DNA of 64,000 nucleotides from an uncultured Oscillospiraceae bacterium (GTDB lineage Bacteria > Bacillota > Clostridia > Oscillospirales > Oscillospiraceae): positions 1 to 64,000 of the forward strand of contig CALWVV010000011.1 of NCBI GenBank assembly GCA_944385035.1. The letters are read 5' to 3'. The notes below the pieces were generated by a model. It had not been told where the DNA came from, did no database searches, and saw only the letters and a program-made list of their open reading frames with translations. Shown here in pieces: positions 15,347 to 25,300 of the stretch; position 1 is the first letter of the stretch, and each line of letters opens with the position of its first letter. The translations under genes and the position numbers were made by a program.

Positions 15347-16297
15347 ATGACAGAAACTGTCAGCAGTGTCCGACTGGGGGAGATCATCCAGGAGTTTGAC
15401 CTGGAGATCCTGCGCAAGGGACCCGATTATGAGAATGTGCCCCTGCGTACCCTGGACGTAAACCGGCCGGGGCTTCCTCTGACCGGATTTTTTGAGCATT
15501 TTGACACCGAACGCCTGCTGCTCATCGGTCTGACGGAGAGCACCTATGTGAACGGTATGACCCCCCAGCAGCGGCGGGACAGCTTTGACCGGCTGCTGTC
15601 CTATCCCGTCCCCGCCCTGATCCTAACCCGTGGGCTGGAGCCGACACGGGAGTGTATGGAGATGGCGGACAAGCATGACCGGACCATCCTGCGTACCCAT
15701 GTGCAGACTTCAGAATTTATGAGCGCCCTCATCAGCAGTCTATATAATCACCTGGCCCCGCAAATTACCCGCTCCGGGGTAATGATGGAAATCTACGGCG
15801 AGGGCGTCCTCTTCCAGGGAGAGTCGGGTGTGGGCAAGAGTGAGGTGGCCATTGAGCTTTTAAAGCGCGGACACCGCCTGATTGCCGATGACGCGGTGGT
15901 CATTAAGATGACCAACCACAAGACGCTGGAGGCCAGCGCACCGGAGCTCATCCAGGGATATATGGAGCTGCGGGGGATCGGCGTGGTGGATGTGAGCCGC
16001 CTGATGGGCATGGGAGCCATTAAGATGAGTCAGCAGATCGACCTGGTAGTCAATCTGGAGCCCTGGGATGACAATGCGGTGTACGACCGCTTTGGCCTGG
16101 AATCTGCCTTTACTGAAATTATGGGTGTGAAGGTGCCTGCGGTGACCATTCCGGTGAAGCCCGGACGGAATCTGGCCAGCATTGTGGAAGTGGCGGCCAT
16201 GAACAACCGCAACCGGAAGATGGGGCACAATGCGGCCCTGGAGCTGACCCATCGGATGGACCGGCATTTTCAGACGATTGAAGAAGGGGGAAAATGA
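15347..16297 (+). CDS. hprK: HPr kinase/phosphorylase
   Basis: This bifunctional enzyme phosphorylates and dephosphorylates Ser-46 of HPr in the PTS and drives carbon catabolite control in Firmicutes. The 316-residue protein has the N-terminal HprK domain (about 1-130) and a C-terminal P-loop kinase domain with GESGVGKSE (about 157-165) and the family signature ELRGIGVVDVSRLMGMGAI (about 205-223). The full usual length is present. The next gene, a ROK glucokinase, begins one base after its stop, so sugar phosphorylation and catabolite control are in one transcript. Confidence 0.97.
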   Translation: MTETVSSVRLGEIIQEFDLEILRKGPDYENVPLRTLDVNRPGLPLTGFFEHFDTERLLLIGLTESTYVNGMTPQQRRDSFDRLLSYPVPALILTRGLEPTRECMEMADKHDRTILRTHVQTSEFMSALISSLYNHLAPQITRSGVMMEIYGEGVLFQGESGVGKSEVAIELLKRGHRLIADDAVVIKMTNHKTLEASAPELIQGYMELRGIGVVDVSRLMGMGAIKMSQQIDLVVNLEPWDDNAVYDRFGLESAFTEIMGVKVPAVTIPVKPGRNLASIVEVAAMNNRNRKMGHNAALELTHRMDRHFQTIEEGGK

Positions 16298-16298
16298 G

Positions 16299-17249
16299 AT
16301 GTATTATATCGGTATTGATGTGGGCGGCACCAACCTGGTGGCCGGTCTGGTGAATGAAAAGGGACACATCCTGGACAAGGTGAGCCACCCGGTGGACAAG
16401 TCCATGACGGCAGAGGAGCTGTGCCATGAGCTGGCCCGCCTGGCCCAGAAGGTCTGTGAAATGGGCGCGGTGCCCTATGAGGAAATTGAGGCAGTCGGCG
16501 TGGGTCTGCCCGGCCTGGTGGACAACGACACGGGCATGGTGATCCAGACGCCCAACATGGCCTTCTCGGACACGCCCTTCCGCAAGCTCTTCCAGGAGGT
16601 GTGGAATGTCCCTGTTTTCCTGGCCAATGACGCAAACTGTGCCGCAGTTGGCGAGTACTGGGCCGGCGCGGCCAAGGGCTGTGACCCCGCTGTGGTGGTC
16701 ACGCTGGGCACCGGCATCGGCGGAGGCCTGGTGGCCAATGGTAAGCTCTTCACGGGCTATGCCAACTCTGGTATGGAGGTTGGCCACATGATCATCAAGC
16801 CCAACGGTGTGCTGTGCGGCTGCGGCAACCGGGGCTGCTGGGAGCAGTATGGTTCTGCTACCGCCCTCATCCGACTGACCCAGGCGGAGATGGAGAAGGA
16901 CAAGGACAGCGTGATGTGGGAGCTGTGTGAGGGTGACCGGTTTAAGGTTCAGGGCCGCACCGCCTTCCAGGGTGCCCGGCTGGGTGACCCGGCGGCTAAG
17001 CGGGTGCTGGGCGTCTACCTCCAGGGTCTGTCCATCGGCATCATTAACCTGATCAATGTCCTCCAGCCCGAGATCATCTGTCTGGGCGGCGGCATCAGCA
17101 ACGCCGAGGACGATTTGCTGCTGGAGCCGCTCCAGGAGCTGGTGAAGCAAGGTTCTTTTGACAAGACCCGTCCCACCCGGCTGGAGAAGGCCTCTCTGGG
17201 CAATGACGCGGGAGTCGTGGGCGCGGCTCTGCTGTGCAATATGATGTAA
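16299..17249 (+). CDS. glcK: ROK-family glucokinase
   Basis: A 316-residue ROK kinase, probably converting glucose to glucose-6-phosphate with ATP. It shows the phosphate-1 motif IGIDVGGTN at residues 4-12, GTGIGGGLV in the nucleotide site, the ExGH motif (MEVGHM), and the zinc cluster CGCGNRGCWEQYGS. The CNARG variant of glucokinases in Firmicutes fits. ATG at 16299 is chosen since it follows GGGGG at a good distance; an upstream in-frame TTG would overlap hprK. Substrate specificity is inferred. Confidence 0.88.
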   Translation: MYYIGIDVGGTNLVAGLVNEKGHILDKVSHPVDKSMTAEELCHELARLAQKVCEMGAVPYEEIEAVGVGLPGLVDNDTGMVIQTPNMAFSDTPFRKLFQEVWNVPVFLANDANCAAVGEYWAGAAKGCDPAVVVTLGTGIGGGLVANGKLFTGYANSGMEVGHMIIKPNGVLCGCGNRGCWEQYGSATALIRLTQAEMEKDKDSVMWELCEGDRFKVQGRTAFQGARLGDPAAKRVLGVYLQGLSIGIINLINVLQPEIICLGGGISNAEDDLLLEPLQELVKQGSFDKTRPTRLEKASLGNDAGVVGAALLCNMM

Positions 17250-17291
17250 AAATACGTTGTCCAAAGGGTATAGCCCCAAGGACGATACGCT

Positions 17292-17327
17292 GCGGGACCT
17301 GGGCGAAGCCTGGGTCCTGCTTTTTTT
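17292..17327 (+). terminator. Terminator after the ROK kinase
   Basis: A 12-13 bp stem with one mismatch (17292-17304 / 17309-17320) is followed by seven T. Confidence 0.85.
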
Positions 17328-17337
17328 ACGGGAGCTA

Positions 17338-17366
17338 TTCTATTTTAGAAAAAGATTTGTTATAAT
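17338..17366 (+). promoter_or_regulatory. Probable promoter of the murB-dnaE operon
   Basis: A perfect TATAAT (17361-17366) lies 34 bases before murB, with a weak TTCTAT (17338-17343) 17 bases further upstream. Confidence 0.5.
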
Positions 17367-17400
17367 GACTTTGTATCGAGTTCTCTCATGAGGAGGAAAT

Positions 17401-18303
17401 ATGAAAGAGTTTGAAGCGCTGAGGGAACGGCTGACTGCCCTGTGTCCCCAGCTGGAGCTGCGGGCAGAGGAGCCCATGAGCCGTCATACTACCTTTCGGG
17501 TGGGCGGGCCCTGTGCCTTGATGGCCCTTCCCAAGACGGAGCAGGAGGCCCAGACGGCCGTAGCGGCGTCCCATGAGCTGGGGATCGCTCCCTTTTTCCT
17601 GGGGAATGGATCCAATCTGTTGGTGCCGGACCGGGGTGTGGAACGGTTCCTGATCAAGACGACCGGCCTGGACTGGGTGGAGCGTCAGGGAACGGTTCTG
17701 ACCGCCGGCGGAGGCATTACCCTGGCCCGGCTGGCCCGTTTTGCACAGGGAGAGGGCCTGTCCGGGCTGGAATTTGCCCACGGGATCCCCGGAAGCCTGG
17801 GCGGCGGGGTTACCATGAACGCCGGAGCCTACGGGGGAGAGCTGAAAGATGTGGTCTGTTCGGTCACCTGTATCAATGAGGCGGGGGAGACCGAGGAGGT
17901 CACAGAGTTTGACTTTGGATACCGCCACAGTGCTTTTTCCGATGGCCGGCGCATGGTCCTTTCCGCCCGGCTGGAGTTGACTCCAGGAGATCCGCAGGCC
18001 ATTTTGGCGCGGATGGAGGAGCTGTCTGCCCAGCGCCAGGCGAAACAGCCCCTGGAGTATCCCAGCGCCGGGTCCATGTTTAAGCGGCCCCCAGGACATT
18101 ATGCCGCCGCCCTCATTGACCAGTGCGGCCTGAAAGGTTTCCTGGTGGGGGGCGCCCAGGTGTCCGAAAAGCATGCGGGCTTTGTAGTCAACCGGGGAGG
18201 AGCCACCTGTGAGGATATCCTGATGCTGGTGGACCGGGTAAGGACCATTGTGCGGGAGAAAACCGGCGTGGAGCTGGAGATGGAAGTGAAACTTCTCCAG
18301 TAA
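17401..18303 (+). CDS. murB: UDP-N-acetylenolpyruvoylglucosamine reductase
   Basis: MurB reduces the enolpyruvyl group to give UDP-MurNAc, using NADPH and FAD, the second committed step of peptidoglycan synthesis. The 300-residue protein has HTTFRVGGP, the FAD-binding FFLGNGSNLLVPDRG, GIPGSLGGGVTMNAGAYGGE, and a C-terminal SAGSMFKRPPGHYAAALID with the catalytic Ser. AGGAGG stands before the ATG. It heads a cluster with rapZ, yvcK and whiA, linking cell-wall precursor supply with central-metabolism regulators. Confidence 0.97.
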   Translation: MKEFEALRERLTALCPQLELRAEEPMSRHTTFRVGGPCALMALPKTEQEAQTAVAASHELGIAPFFLGNGSNLLVPDRGVERFLIKTTGLDWVERQGTVLTAGGGITLARLARFAQGEGLSGLEFAHGIPGSLGGGVTMNAGAYGGELKDVVCSVTCINEAGETEEVTEFDFGYRHSAFSDGRRMVLSARLELTPGDPQAILARMEELSAQRQAKQPLEYPSAGSMFKRPPGHYAAALIDQCGLKGFLVGGAQVSEKHAGFVVNRGGATCEDILMLVDRVRTIVREKTGVELEMEVKLLQ

Positions 18304-18332
18304 CCTGGTCTTGTACAAAAGAGGTGTTTTCA

Positions 18333-19196
18333 ATGGAATTTGTCATCATTTCGGGCCTGTCCGGAGCCGGAAAAAGCAAAGCTGCCTCCTTTATGGAGGA
18401 TATGGATTTTTTCTGTGTGGACAATCTGCCCGCTCCGCTGATTCCCAAGTTTGCGGAACTGGGCATGGCCGGAGCCGGAGAGTACGACCGGGTGGTGCTG
18501 GTGACCGATATTCGGGGCGGTACCAACTTTGACGGGCTCTTCCAGGCCCTGGAGGATTTAAAGCGGATGAAGTGTTCCTACCGCATCCTCTTTATGGAGG
18601 CTTCCGATGCGGTGATCATCAAGCGCTATAAAGAGAGCCGCCGCAGCCATCCCCTGGAGGAGCAGTGCGACAGTCTGGAGCAGGCCATTGCCCTGGAGCG
18701 GAAAATGCTCGCTCCCCTGCGGGAGCGGGCGGAGTACATCATCGACACCAGCAACCTCTCCACAGCAAAGCTGAAGGGAGAATTGCGCCGGCTGTTCGGC
18801 CGGGAAGGCAGCGCCGAGGGGCGGATGGATGTGCGGGTCTTTTCCTTCGGCTTCAAGCACGGCCTGCCCATGGAGGCTGATCTGGTCTTTGACGTGCGGT
18901 TTTTGCCCAACCCTTACTATATGACCGATCTGCGGACCCATACAGGCCTTGAGCAGGGGGTACGGGACTATGTGTTCCACGGCGGCCAGGCAGAGGAGTT
19001 TTTGGAGCGGCTGTGGAATCTGCTGGGCTGGCTGCTGCCCCGGTATGAGGAGGAGGGCAAGACCGCCCTGGTCATTGCCATAGGCTGTACCGGCGGACAC
19101 CACCGCTCGGTGGCCATTGCCCACGCCCTGTCGGAAAAGATCCGGGCAGAGGGCTGGTCCGTGGCAGAGAGCCACCGGGATCTGGGCCGCACCTGA
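18333..19196 (+). CDS. rapZ: RNase adapter / nucleotide-binding protein RapZ (YvcJ)
   Basis: A 287-residue protein of the RapZ/YvcJ family. P-loop GLSGAGKSKA at residues 8-17, a second nucleotide site with VDNLPAPLIP, and the C-terminal domain with GCTGGHHRSV. In E. coli RapZ senses glucosamine-6-phosphate; in Firmicutes YvcJ hydrolyses GTP/ATP and its role is less clear. The ATG at 18333 follows GAGGTG. It forms the conserved rapZ-yvcK-whiA trio; spacing to yvcK is 22 bases. Confidence 0.95.
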   Translation: MEFVIISGLSGAGKSKAASFMEDMDFFCVDNLPAPLIPKFAELGMAGAGEYDRVVLVTDIRGGTNFDGLFQALEDLKRMKCSYRILFMEASDAVIIKRYKESRRSHPLEEQCDSLEQAIALERKMLAPLRERAEYIIDTSNLSTAKLKGELRRLFGREGSAEGRMDVRVFSFGFKHGLPMEADLVFDVRFLPNPYYMTDLRTHTGLEQGVRDYVFHGGQAEEFLERLWNLLGWLLPRYEEEGKTALVIAIGCTGGHHRSVAIAHALSEKIRAEGWSVAESHRDLGRT

Positions 19197-19218
19197 ACAT
19201 AAAAATGGAGGAACATCC

Positions 19219-20259
19219 ATGTCAAATCAGTATCCAAACCTTCAGCAGTGGGAGCGGGGCCCGAAGATCGTCGCGGTGGGCGGCGGGACGGGACTGTCTA
19301 CCATGCTGCGGGGCCTGAAAAAATACACCAAGAACCTCACCGCCATTGTTACCGTGGCCGATGACGGGGGAGGGTCGGGGATCCTCCGCCAGGACCTTGG
19401 GATGCCCCCTCCGGGGGACATCCGCCACTGTATGGAGGCCCTGGCCAACACCGAGCCGGTGATGGAAAAGCTGCTTACCTACCGCTTTACCGAGGGGAGC
19501 CTGGCGGGACAGTCCTTCGGCAACCTGATTCTAGCGGCTCTGAATGGCATCACCGGTTCCTTTGAGGAAGCGGTGACCCAGATGAGCCATGTTCTGGCCA
19601 TCACCGGGCGGGTCATTCCGGTGACCAGCGCCGATGTGCAGCTGGAGGCCGTGTTTGAAAATGGGGCCAGCGTGATAGGAGAATCGAAAATCTATGCCTG
19701 CAAAAAGGAGCAGGACTGCCGCATCCATCATGTATCCCTGATCCCGGAGCGGCCCGCCGCGACCCCCGCTGCCCTGGAGGCCATCGGAGAGGCGGACCTT
19801 ATTCTATTGGGACCTGGGAGCCTCTATACCAGCGTCATCCCCAACCTGCTGGTGGAAGGGGTGGCCCATGCCATTGCCCAGTCCGATGCCCCCAAAATTT
19901 ATGTATGCAATATTATGACCCAGGACGGAGAGACCGAAGGTTACACCGCCGCCGACCATCTGGAAGCCCTGATGGTACACGGTGAGCCGGGGCTGGTGGA
20001 TCTGTGCCTGGCCAATTCCGCCGCCGTACCCCAGAATCTGGTGGATAAGTACAGCCAAGAGGATGCCGCCCCCCTGTATGTGGACCGGGAGCGGATTGCT
20101 GCCATGGGCTTTGAACTGGTGGAGCGGCCGGTGGCTTGGGAGGGGGGGAACTTTGCCCGCCACGACCCGGACAAGCTGGCCGAGGCCCTGTTGGAGATCT
20201 ACCGCCGCCGTGCGGTGCGTATCTTCCACGGAGCGCGGCGCTATATTTTGGAGGAATGA
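19219..20259 (+). CDS. yvcK: Gluconeogenesis factor YvcK
   Basis: A 346-residue CofD-like protein needed in Bacillus for growth on gluconeogenic carbon sources and for cell shape, where it binds UDP-sugars. Diagnostic segments are VAVGGGTGLSTMLRGLK, VTVADDGGGSGILR and LGPGSLYTSVIPNLL. The start chosen is the ATG after AATGGAGG; a longer in-frame form would overlap rapZ. PrkC phosphorylates YvcK in Bacillus, and a prkC homologue lies 40 kb away in this window. The whiA ATG follows its stop by two bases. Confidence 0.96.
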   Translation: MSNQYPNLQQWERGPKIVAVGGGTGLSTMLRGLKKYTKNLTAIVTVADDGGGSGILRQDLGMPPPGDIRHCMEALANTEPVMEKLLTYRFTEGSLAGQSFGNLILAALNGITGSFEEAVTQMSHVLAITGRVIPVTSADVQLEAVFENGASVIGESKIYACKKEQDCRIHHVSLIPERPAATPAALEAIGEADLILLGPGSLYTSVIPNLLVEGVAHAIAQSDAPKIYVCNIMTQDGETEGYTAADHLEALMVHGEPGLVDLCLANSAAVPQNLVDKYSQEDAAPLYVDRERIAAMGFELVERPVAWEGGNFARHDPDKLAEALLEIYRRRAVRIFHGARRYILEE

Positions 20260-20261
20260 CC

Positions 20262-21167
20262 ATGTCCTTTGCCGGAGACGTAAAAAGTGAACTGTGCCGC
20301 GCCCCTCTGGGGCGCAAGTGCTGCATCCAGGCGGAGGCCTACGGCGTACTGCTCTACTGCAATACCTTCAGCCCACGGGAGATCCGGGTCGTGACAGAGA
20401 ACGAAGCCTTTGCCCAGCGCCTGCCGGTGCTGTTTAAAAAGGCCTTTCGCCTGAGCTTTGACCATCTGCCGGAGGGGGAAGGAAAAAAGGTTTTTTCCAT
20501 TACACAGCCGGAAAAAATTGAGGAGATCCACCATGTATTTGGTGCAGACCAGGGAGCGCTGGCCCTCCATGTAAACTTTGCTGTGGTGGAGGAGGCGTGC
20601 TGCCGGGCGTCATTTCTCCGGGGTGCCTTTCTGGCGGGCGGGTCGGTCACCGACCCCAGAAAGGGATACCACCTGGAGCTGGCCACCGCCCACCACAGCG
20701 TTAGCCGGGAGGTGCTGGCCCTGATGCGGGAGCAGGAGCTGGAGCCTAAGGCGGCCCAGCGCAAGGGAAATTCGGTGATCTATTTCAAGCAGAGCAACCG
20801 CATTGAGGATTTCCTTACCTGTGTGGGCGCCCCCCTGGCCGCCATGGAAGTGATGAACGCAAAGCTGGAGAAGGACCTGCGGGGGAGCGTCAACCGACGG
20901 GTGAATTGCGACGCGGCCAATCTGGACAAGGCGGTGGAGGCCGCCATGGCCCAGCTGGACGCCATCCGCCGCCTGGAGGAGCGGGGAGAGATGATCGCCC
21001 TGCCGGATAAGCTTCGGGAGGCTGCCGCACTGCGTCTGGCCCACCCGGAGGACACCCTCAGTCAGCTGGCGGAGCGTTTTGATCCGCCGATTACCAAATC
21101 CGCCCTGAACCACCGCCTGAGAAAATTGGTGGAGCTGGGAAAAGAAGAATCCATCGGCAATATTTGA
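20262..21167 (+). CDS. whiA: DNA-binding protein WhiA
   Basis: A 301-residue WhiA protein: an N-terminal LAGLIDADG-like homing-endonuclease fold (SFAGDVKSELC, FLRGAFLAGGSVTDP) without the catalytic residues, and a C-terminal helix-turn-helix (SQLAERFDPPITKSALNHRL). In Firmicutes WhiA influences cell division and chromosome segregation. The ATG at 20262 has TTGGAGGAATG upstream, inside the yvcK end. Length and position behind yvcK match the family norm. Confidence 0.96.
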   Translation: MSFAGDVKSELCRAPLGRKCCIQAEAYGVLLYCNTFSPREIRVVTENEAFAQRLPVLFKKAFRLSFDHLPEGEGKKVFSITQPEKIEEIHHVFGADQGALALHVNFAVVEEACCRASFLRGAFLAGGSVTDPRKGYHLELATAHHSVSREVLALMREQELEPKAAQRKGNSVIYFKQSNRIEDFLTCVGAPLAAMEVMNAKLEKDLRGSVNRRVNCDAANLDKAVEAAMAQLDAIRRLEERGEMIALPDKLREAAALRLAHPEDTLSQLAERFDPPITKSALNHRLRKLVELGKEESIGNI

Positions 21168-21182
21168 CAGGAGAGAAACACA

Positions 21183-21671
21183 ATGGCAAACTGTACCTTT
21201 CGCTCTGCCGTCCAAGGGGACGAGGAGCTGATTTTATCCTTTATCCGTGCCCTGGCGGAATATGAACACATGGCCGACCAGGTGGTGGCCACCCCGGAAA
21301 TTTTGCGGGAGTGGCTCTTTGAAAAGAAAAAGGCAGAGGTGATCTTTGCCGTCCACGGGGGGAAAGAAGTGGGCTTTGCCCTGTTTTTCCATAACTTTTC
21401 CACCTTCCTGGGCCGGGCGGGCATTTATCTGGAGGACCTGTTCGTTCTGCCCGAGGAGCGTGGCCACGGCTATGGCAAGGCCCTGCTCAAGCACCTGGCC
21501 CACATCGCCGTGGAGCGGGGCTGCGGGCGGCTGGAGTGGTCCTGCCTGGACTGGAACACTCCCTCCATCGACTTTTATACCAAGCGCATGCAAGCCGTTC
21601 CCATGGATGAGTGGACGGTATACCGCCTGACTGGGGAGACTCTGGAGGAGGCTGCCCAGGAAGAGGCCTGA
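21183..21671 (+). CDS. GNAT-family N-acetyltransferase
   Basis: A 162-residue GNAT acetyltransferase resembling the diamine (spermidine/spermine SAT-like) branch. The acetyl-CoA-binding RGHGYGKALL and the preceding strand YLEDLFVLPEE are clear, as is CLDWNTPSIDFYTK near the C-terminus, typical of SAT-like enzymes. It transfers acetyl from acetyl-CoA to an amine, possibly a polyamine or diamine; the substrate is inferred. AGGAGAG precedes the ATG, 15 bases after whiA. Confidence 0.85.
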   Translation: MANCTFRSAVQGDEELILSFIRALAEYEHMADQVVATPEILREWLFEKKKAEVIFAVHGGKEVGFALFFHNFSTFLGRAGIYLEDLFVLPEERGHGYGKALLKHLAHIAVERGCGRLEWSCLDWNTPSIDFYTKRMQAVPMDEWTVYRLTGETLEEAAQEEA

Positions 21672-21687
21672 GCCGGGAGAACATACC

Positions 21688-22317
21688 ATGAAAAAACTAC
21701 TGGCTGCCGCGCTGGCCCTTGCGTTGCTGCTGGGGGCTGGGTGTGCCAACAAAGAAACAAATACCGCCTCGTCAAGCAAGACTGAAACCCTTAAAAATAC
21801 AGAAACTGAACAGGAAAATCCCTTGACAGCGTCAGGGGTGCTGAACTTTGTCTATTCCAGCGGCGCAGGGGGCTGGAGCACCCAGCTGAGCCTTCAGAGC
21901 GACGGCTCCTTTACGGGCCGCTATGAGGATACAGACCTGGGAGACATGGGGGAGGAGAACCCCAATGGGACAGTCTATGTCTGTGATTTTTCCGGCAGCT
22001 TTTCCCAGCCCGGCAAGGTGGATGACCACTTTTGGACTATGGAGCTGGAGTACCTGTCCACCCAGAAGGAGCCGGGAGAGGTTACCTATGAAGAGGGGAG
22101 CAAGTACGTCTCTGCCGAGCCAAACGGCCTGGAGCGGGCCCAGGAGGTGTGGCTCTATCTGCCGGGGGCAGAGACGAAGGACCTGCCCGAAGAATTTCTG
22201 TCCTGGGCCACATCCGCCTTTTCTGGGGATGTGCCCGAGCAGCTGCCCTTTTACGGGCTTTACAGTGTAAATGATCAGTCCGGCTTTGTGGGATTCCCGG
22301 TGGAAGAGACCGCCTGA
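21688..22317 (+). CDS. Predicted lipoprotein of unknown function
   Basis: A 209-residue protein with lipoprotein signal MKKLLAAALALALLLGAGC (Cys at 19). A short Ser/Thr/Lys-rich linker (residues 20-45) leads into a beta-rich domain with a SGAGGWSTQLSLQSDGSFTG repeat-like strand pair. Similar lipoproteins occur in Oscillospiraceae; I know no function. It starts 16 bases after the GNAT gene and precedes dnaE by 37 bases, so all three are probably in one transcript. Confidence 0.75.
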   Translation: MKKLLAAALALALLLGAGCANKETNTASSSKTETLKNTETEQENPLTASGVLNFVYSSGAGGWSTQLSLQSDGSFTGRYEDTDLGDMGEENPNGTVYVCDFSGSFSQPGKVDDHFWTMELEYLSTQKEPGEVTYEEGSKYVSAEPNGLERAQEVWLYLPGAETKDLPEEFLSWATSAFSGDVPEQLPFYGLYSVNDQSGFVGFPVEETA

Positions 22318-22354
22318 AGGAACACCTGCGCCGGACTCTGAGAGAGGAGACCCT

Positions 22355-25300
22355 ATGTCCTTTGTCCATCTACATCTGCATACGGAATTTTCCCTGCTGG
22401 ACGGGGCCTGCCGGATCAAGAAGCTGGTCCAGCAGGTGAAGGAACTGGGCCAGGAGGCAGTGGCCATTACTGACCACGGCTGCATGTATGGAGTCATCGA
22501 CTTCTACCGTGCCTGCAAGGCCGAGGGGATCAAGCCCATCATTGGCTGTGAGGTCTATGTGGCCCCTCGGGGCCGTACCCGTTTCCAAAAGGTCCATGAG
22601 TTTGACGCGGAGGCCCGTCATCTGGTGCTTTTGTGCCGGAATGAGGAGGGGTACCGCAACCTCTCCTACATGGTCTCCCAGGCCTATCTGGAGGGGTTTT
22701 ACATCAAGCCCCGCATTGATATGGACCTGCTGCGGGAGCACTGCGGCGGACTGATCGCCTGTTCCGCCTGTCTGGGGGGAGAGATTCCCCGCCTGCTCCT
22801 GGCCGATGACTATGAGGGGGCCAAAGCGGTGGCGTTGGAGATGCGGGAGCTGTTCGGAGAGGACGGCTACTACCTGGAGCTCCAGGACCACGGCATTGCC
22901 GCTCAGAAGCGGGTGAACGCGGGGCTTCTCCGCCTCCATGAGGAGACGGGCATTCCCCTCATCGCCACCAACGATGCCCACTATCTCCGCCGGGAGGATG
23001 CGGAGATGCAGGACATCCTTATGTGCATCCAGACGGGCAAGACACTGGACGAGCCCAACCGGATGCGCTTTGAAACACGGGAGTTTTATGTAAAGTCAGA
23101 GGGCGAGATGGCCGCCCTGTTTCCCAACCATCCGGAGGCGCTGGAGAACACCGCAAAAATTGCCCAGCTGTGCAACGTGGAGTTTGAGTTCGGCAAATAC
23201 CACCTGCCCCACTTCCAGCTGCCTGAGGGCTGGACCGATGGGGAGGCCTATTTCAAAAAGCTCTGTCTGGACGGGTTTGCCCGGCGCTATCCGGATGGAC
23301 CGGAGGAGTACCGCAAACAGCTCCAGTACGAGATGGACATGATCCGAAAGATGGGCTTTGTGGACTACTTCCTCATCGTCTCGGACTTTATCGCCTTTGC
23401 CAAGGGAAACGGCATCCCCGTGGGGCCGGGCCGCGGCTCGGCGGCGGGGTCCATGGTGTCCTACTGTTTGAACATCACCGACCTGGACCCCATGAAATAT
23501 AGCCTCTACTTCGAGCGTTTTCTGAACCCGGAGCGGGTGTCCATGCCGGATATCGACATTGACTTCTGCATCCGCCGGAGGCAGGAGGTAATTGATTATG
23601 TAAATCGAAAATACGGCTCCGATCATGTGGCCCAGATCGTGACCTTCGGCACTATGGCCGCGCGGGGCTCTGTGCGGGACGTGGGACGGGTGCTGGGCAT
23701 GCCCTATGGGGACGTGGACGCGGTGGCGAAGCTCATTCCCAGCGGTCCGGGTGCCCTGCACATCACCCTGGAGGATGCTCTGAAGCTGTCCAAGCAGCTG
23801 AAAGATGCCTATGACGGGGATGAGAAGGTGAAGAAGCTCATCGACACCGCCATGGCCATTGAGGGAATGCCCCGGAACACCTCCACCCACGCCGCTGGCG
23901 TAGTCATCACCAGCCGCCCAGTGTGCGACTATGTACCTCTGGCCACCAACGATGGCCTGCCCGTGACCCAGTACATCATGACCACCCTGGAGGAGCTGGG
24001 TCTGCTGAAAATGGACTTTCTGGGCCTGCGGAACCTGACCATTCTGGACGATGCCATGCGCATGGTGAAGAGCAAGGAAAAAGACTTTACCCTTGCCTCC
24101 ATTCCGGAAAATGATCCGGCCACCATGGCCATGCTCTCCGAGGGAAAAACCGCCGGTGTGTTCCAGATGGAATCGGCGGGGATGACAGGGGTGTGTCTGG
24201 GCCTGAAACCCCAGAACATCGAGGACATCACCGCCATCATTGCCCTCTACCGCCCCGGCCCTATGGATTCCATTCCCCGGTTTATTGCCTGTAAAAATAA
24301 CCCAGGGAAAATCACGTATAAGTACCCCTCTCTGGTGCCCATCCTGTCCAATACCTACGGCTGCATTGTCTATCAGGAGCAGGTGATCCAGATTTTCCAG
24401 CAGCTGGCTGGCTATTCCCTGGGACAGGCGGATATGGTGCGCCGGGCTATGTCCAAGAAGAAGGCTAAGGACATTGAGCGGGAGCGGGCTGCCTTTGTCC
24501 ACGGGGACCCCTCCCGGAATATTATCGGCTGTGAGAAAAACGGCGTCCCCGCCGCCGTGGCCGAGTCCATCTACGACGAAATCAACGACTTTGCCAACTA
24601 CGCCTTCAACAAGGCGCATGCGGTCTGCTACGCCGTGGTGGCCTATCAGACGGCCTGGTTTAAGTGCCACCACCCGAAGGAGTATATGGCCGCTCTGCTT
24701 ACCTCCGTGCTGGACTCCACCGAGAAGGTGGCCGACTACATCGCCGAGTGCCGGGACATGGGGATCCCTCTGCTGCCCCCGGACGTGAACGAATCGGACG
24801 CCGACTTCACCGTGGTGGAGGGAGGGATCCGCTTTGGCCTGGTGGCCCTGAAGGGAGTGGGCCGGGCGGTGATCAATAGCCTGCTGGAGGAGCGGCGTAA
24901 AGGCGGAGCCTTTACCGACTTTATGGATTTCTGCGATCGCCTTTTTGACCAGGACCTGAACCGCCGGGTGGTGGAAAGTCTCATCAAGAGCGGAGCCTTT
25001 GACGCCATGGGCTACCGCCGCTCTCAGCTTATGCAGATCTATGGCCAGGTGCTGGACGGCATTGCCGCCAGCCGCAAGCGGAATGTGGAGGGCCAGATGG
25101 ATCTGTTTGGCTTTGGCGGGGGAGAAGAGAGCCCATCGCCGCTGCCCACCCTCCATTTGCCCGATTTGCCTGAGTATTCTCCCCAGGAGCTGATGACCAT
25201 GGAGAAGGAGACCACGGGTCTTTACCTCTCCGGCCACCCTATGGACCAGTACCGGGAGCAGGCCAAAGCCCTGGGCGCGGTGACGATCGGTTCCATCCTC

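Noticed and set aside
23096..25237. A 713-residue minus-strand frame inside dnaE
   Set aside because: Shadow of dnaE codon bias; no recognisable domain.
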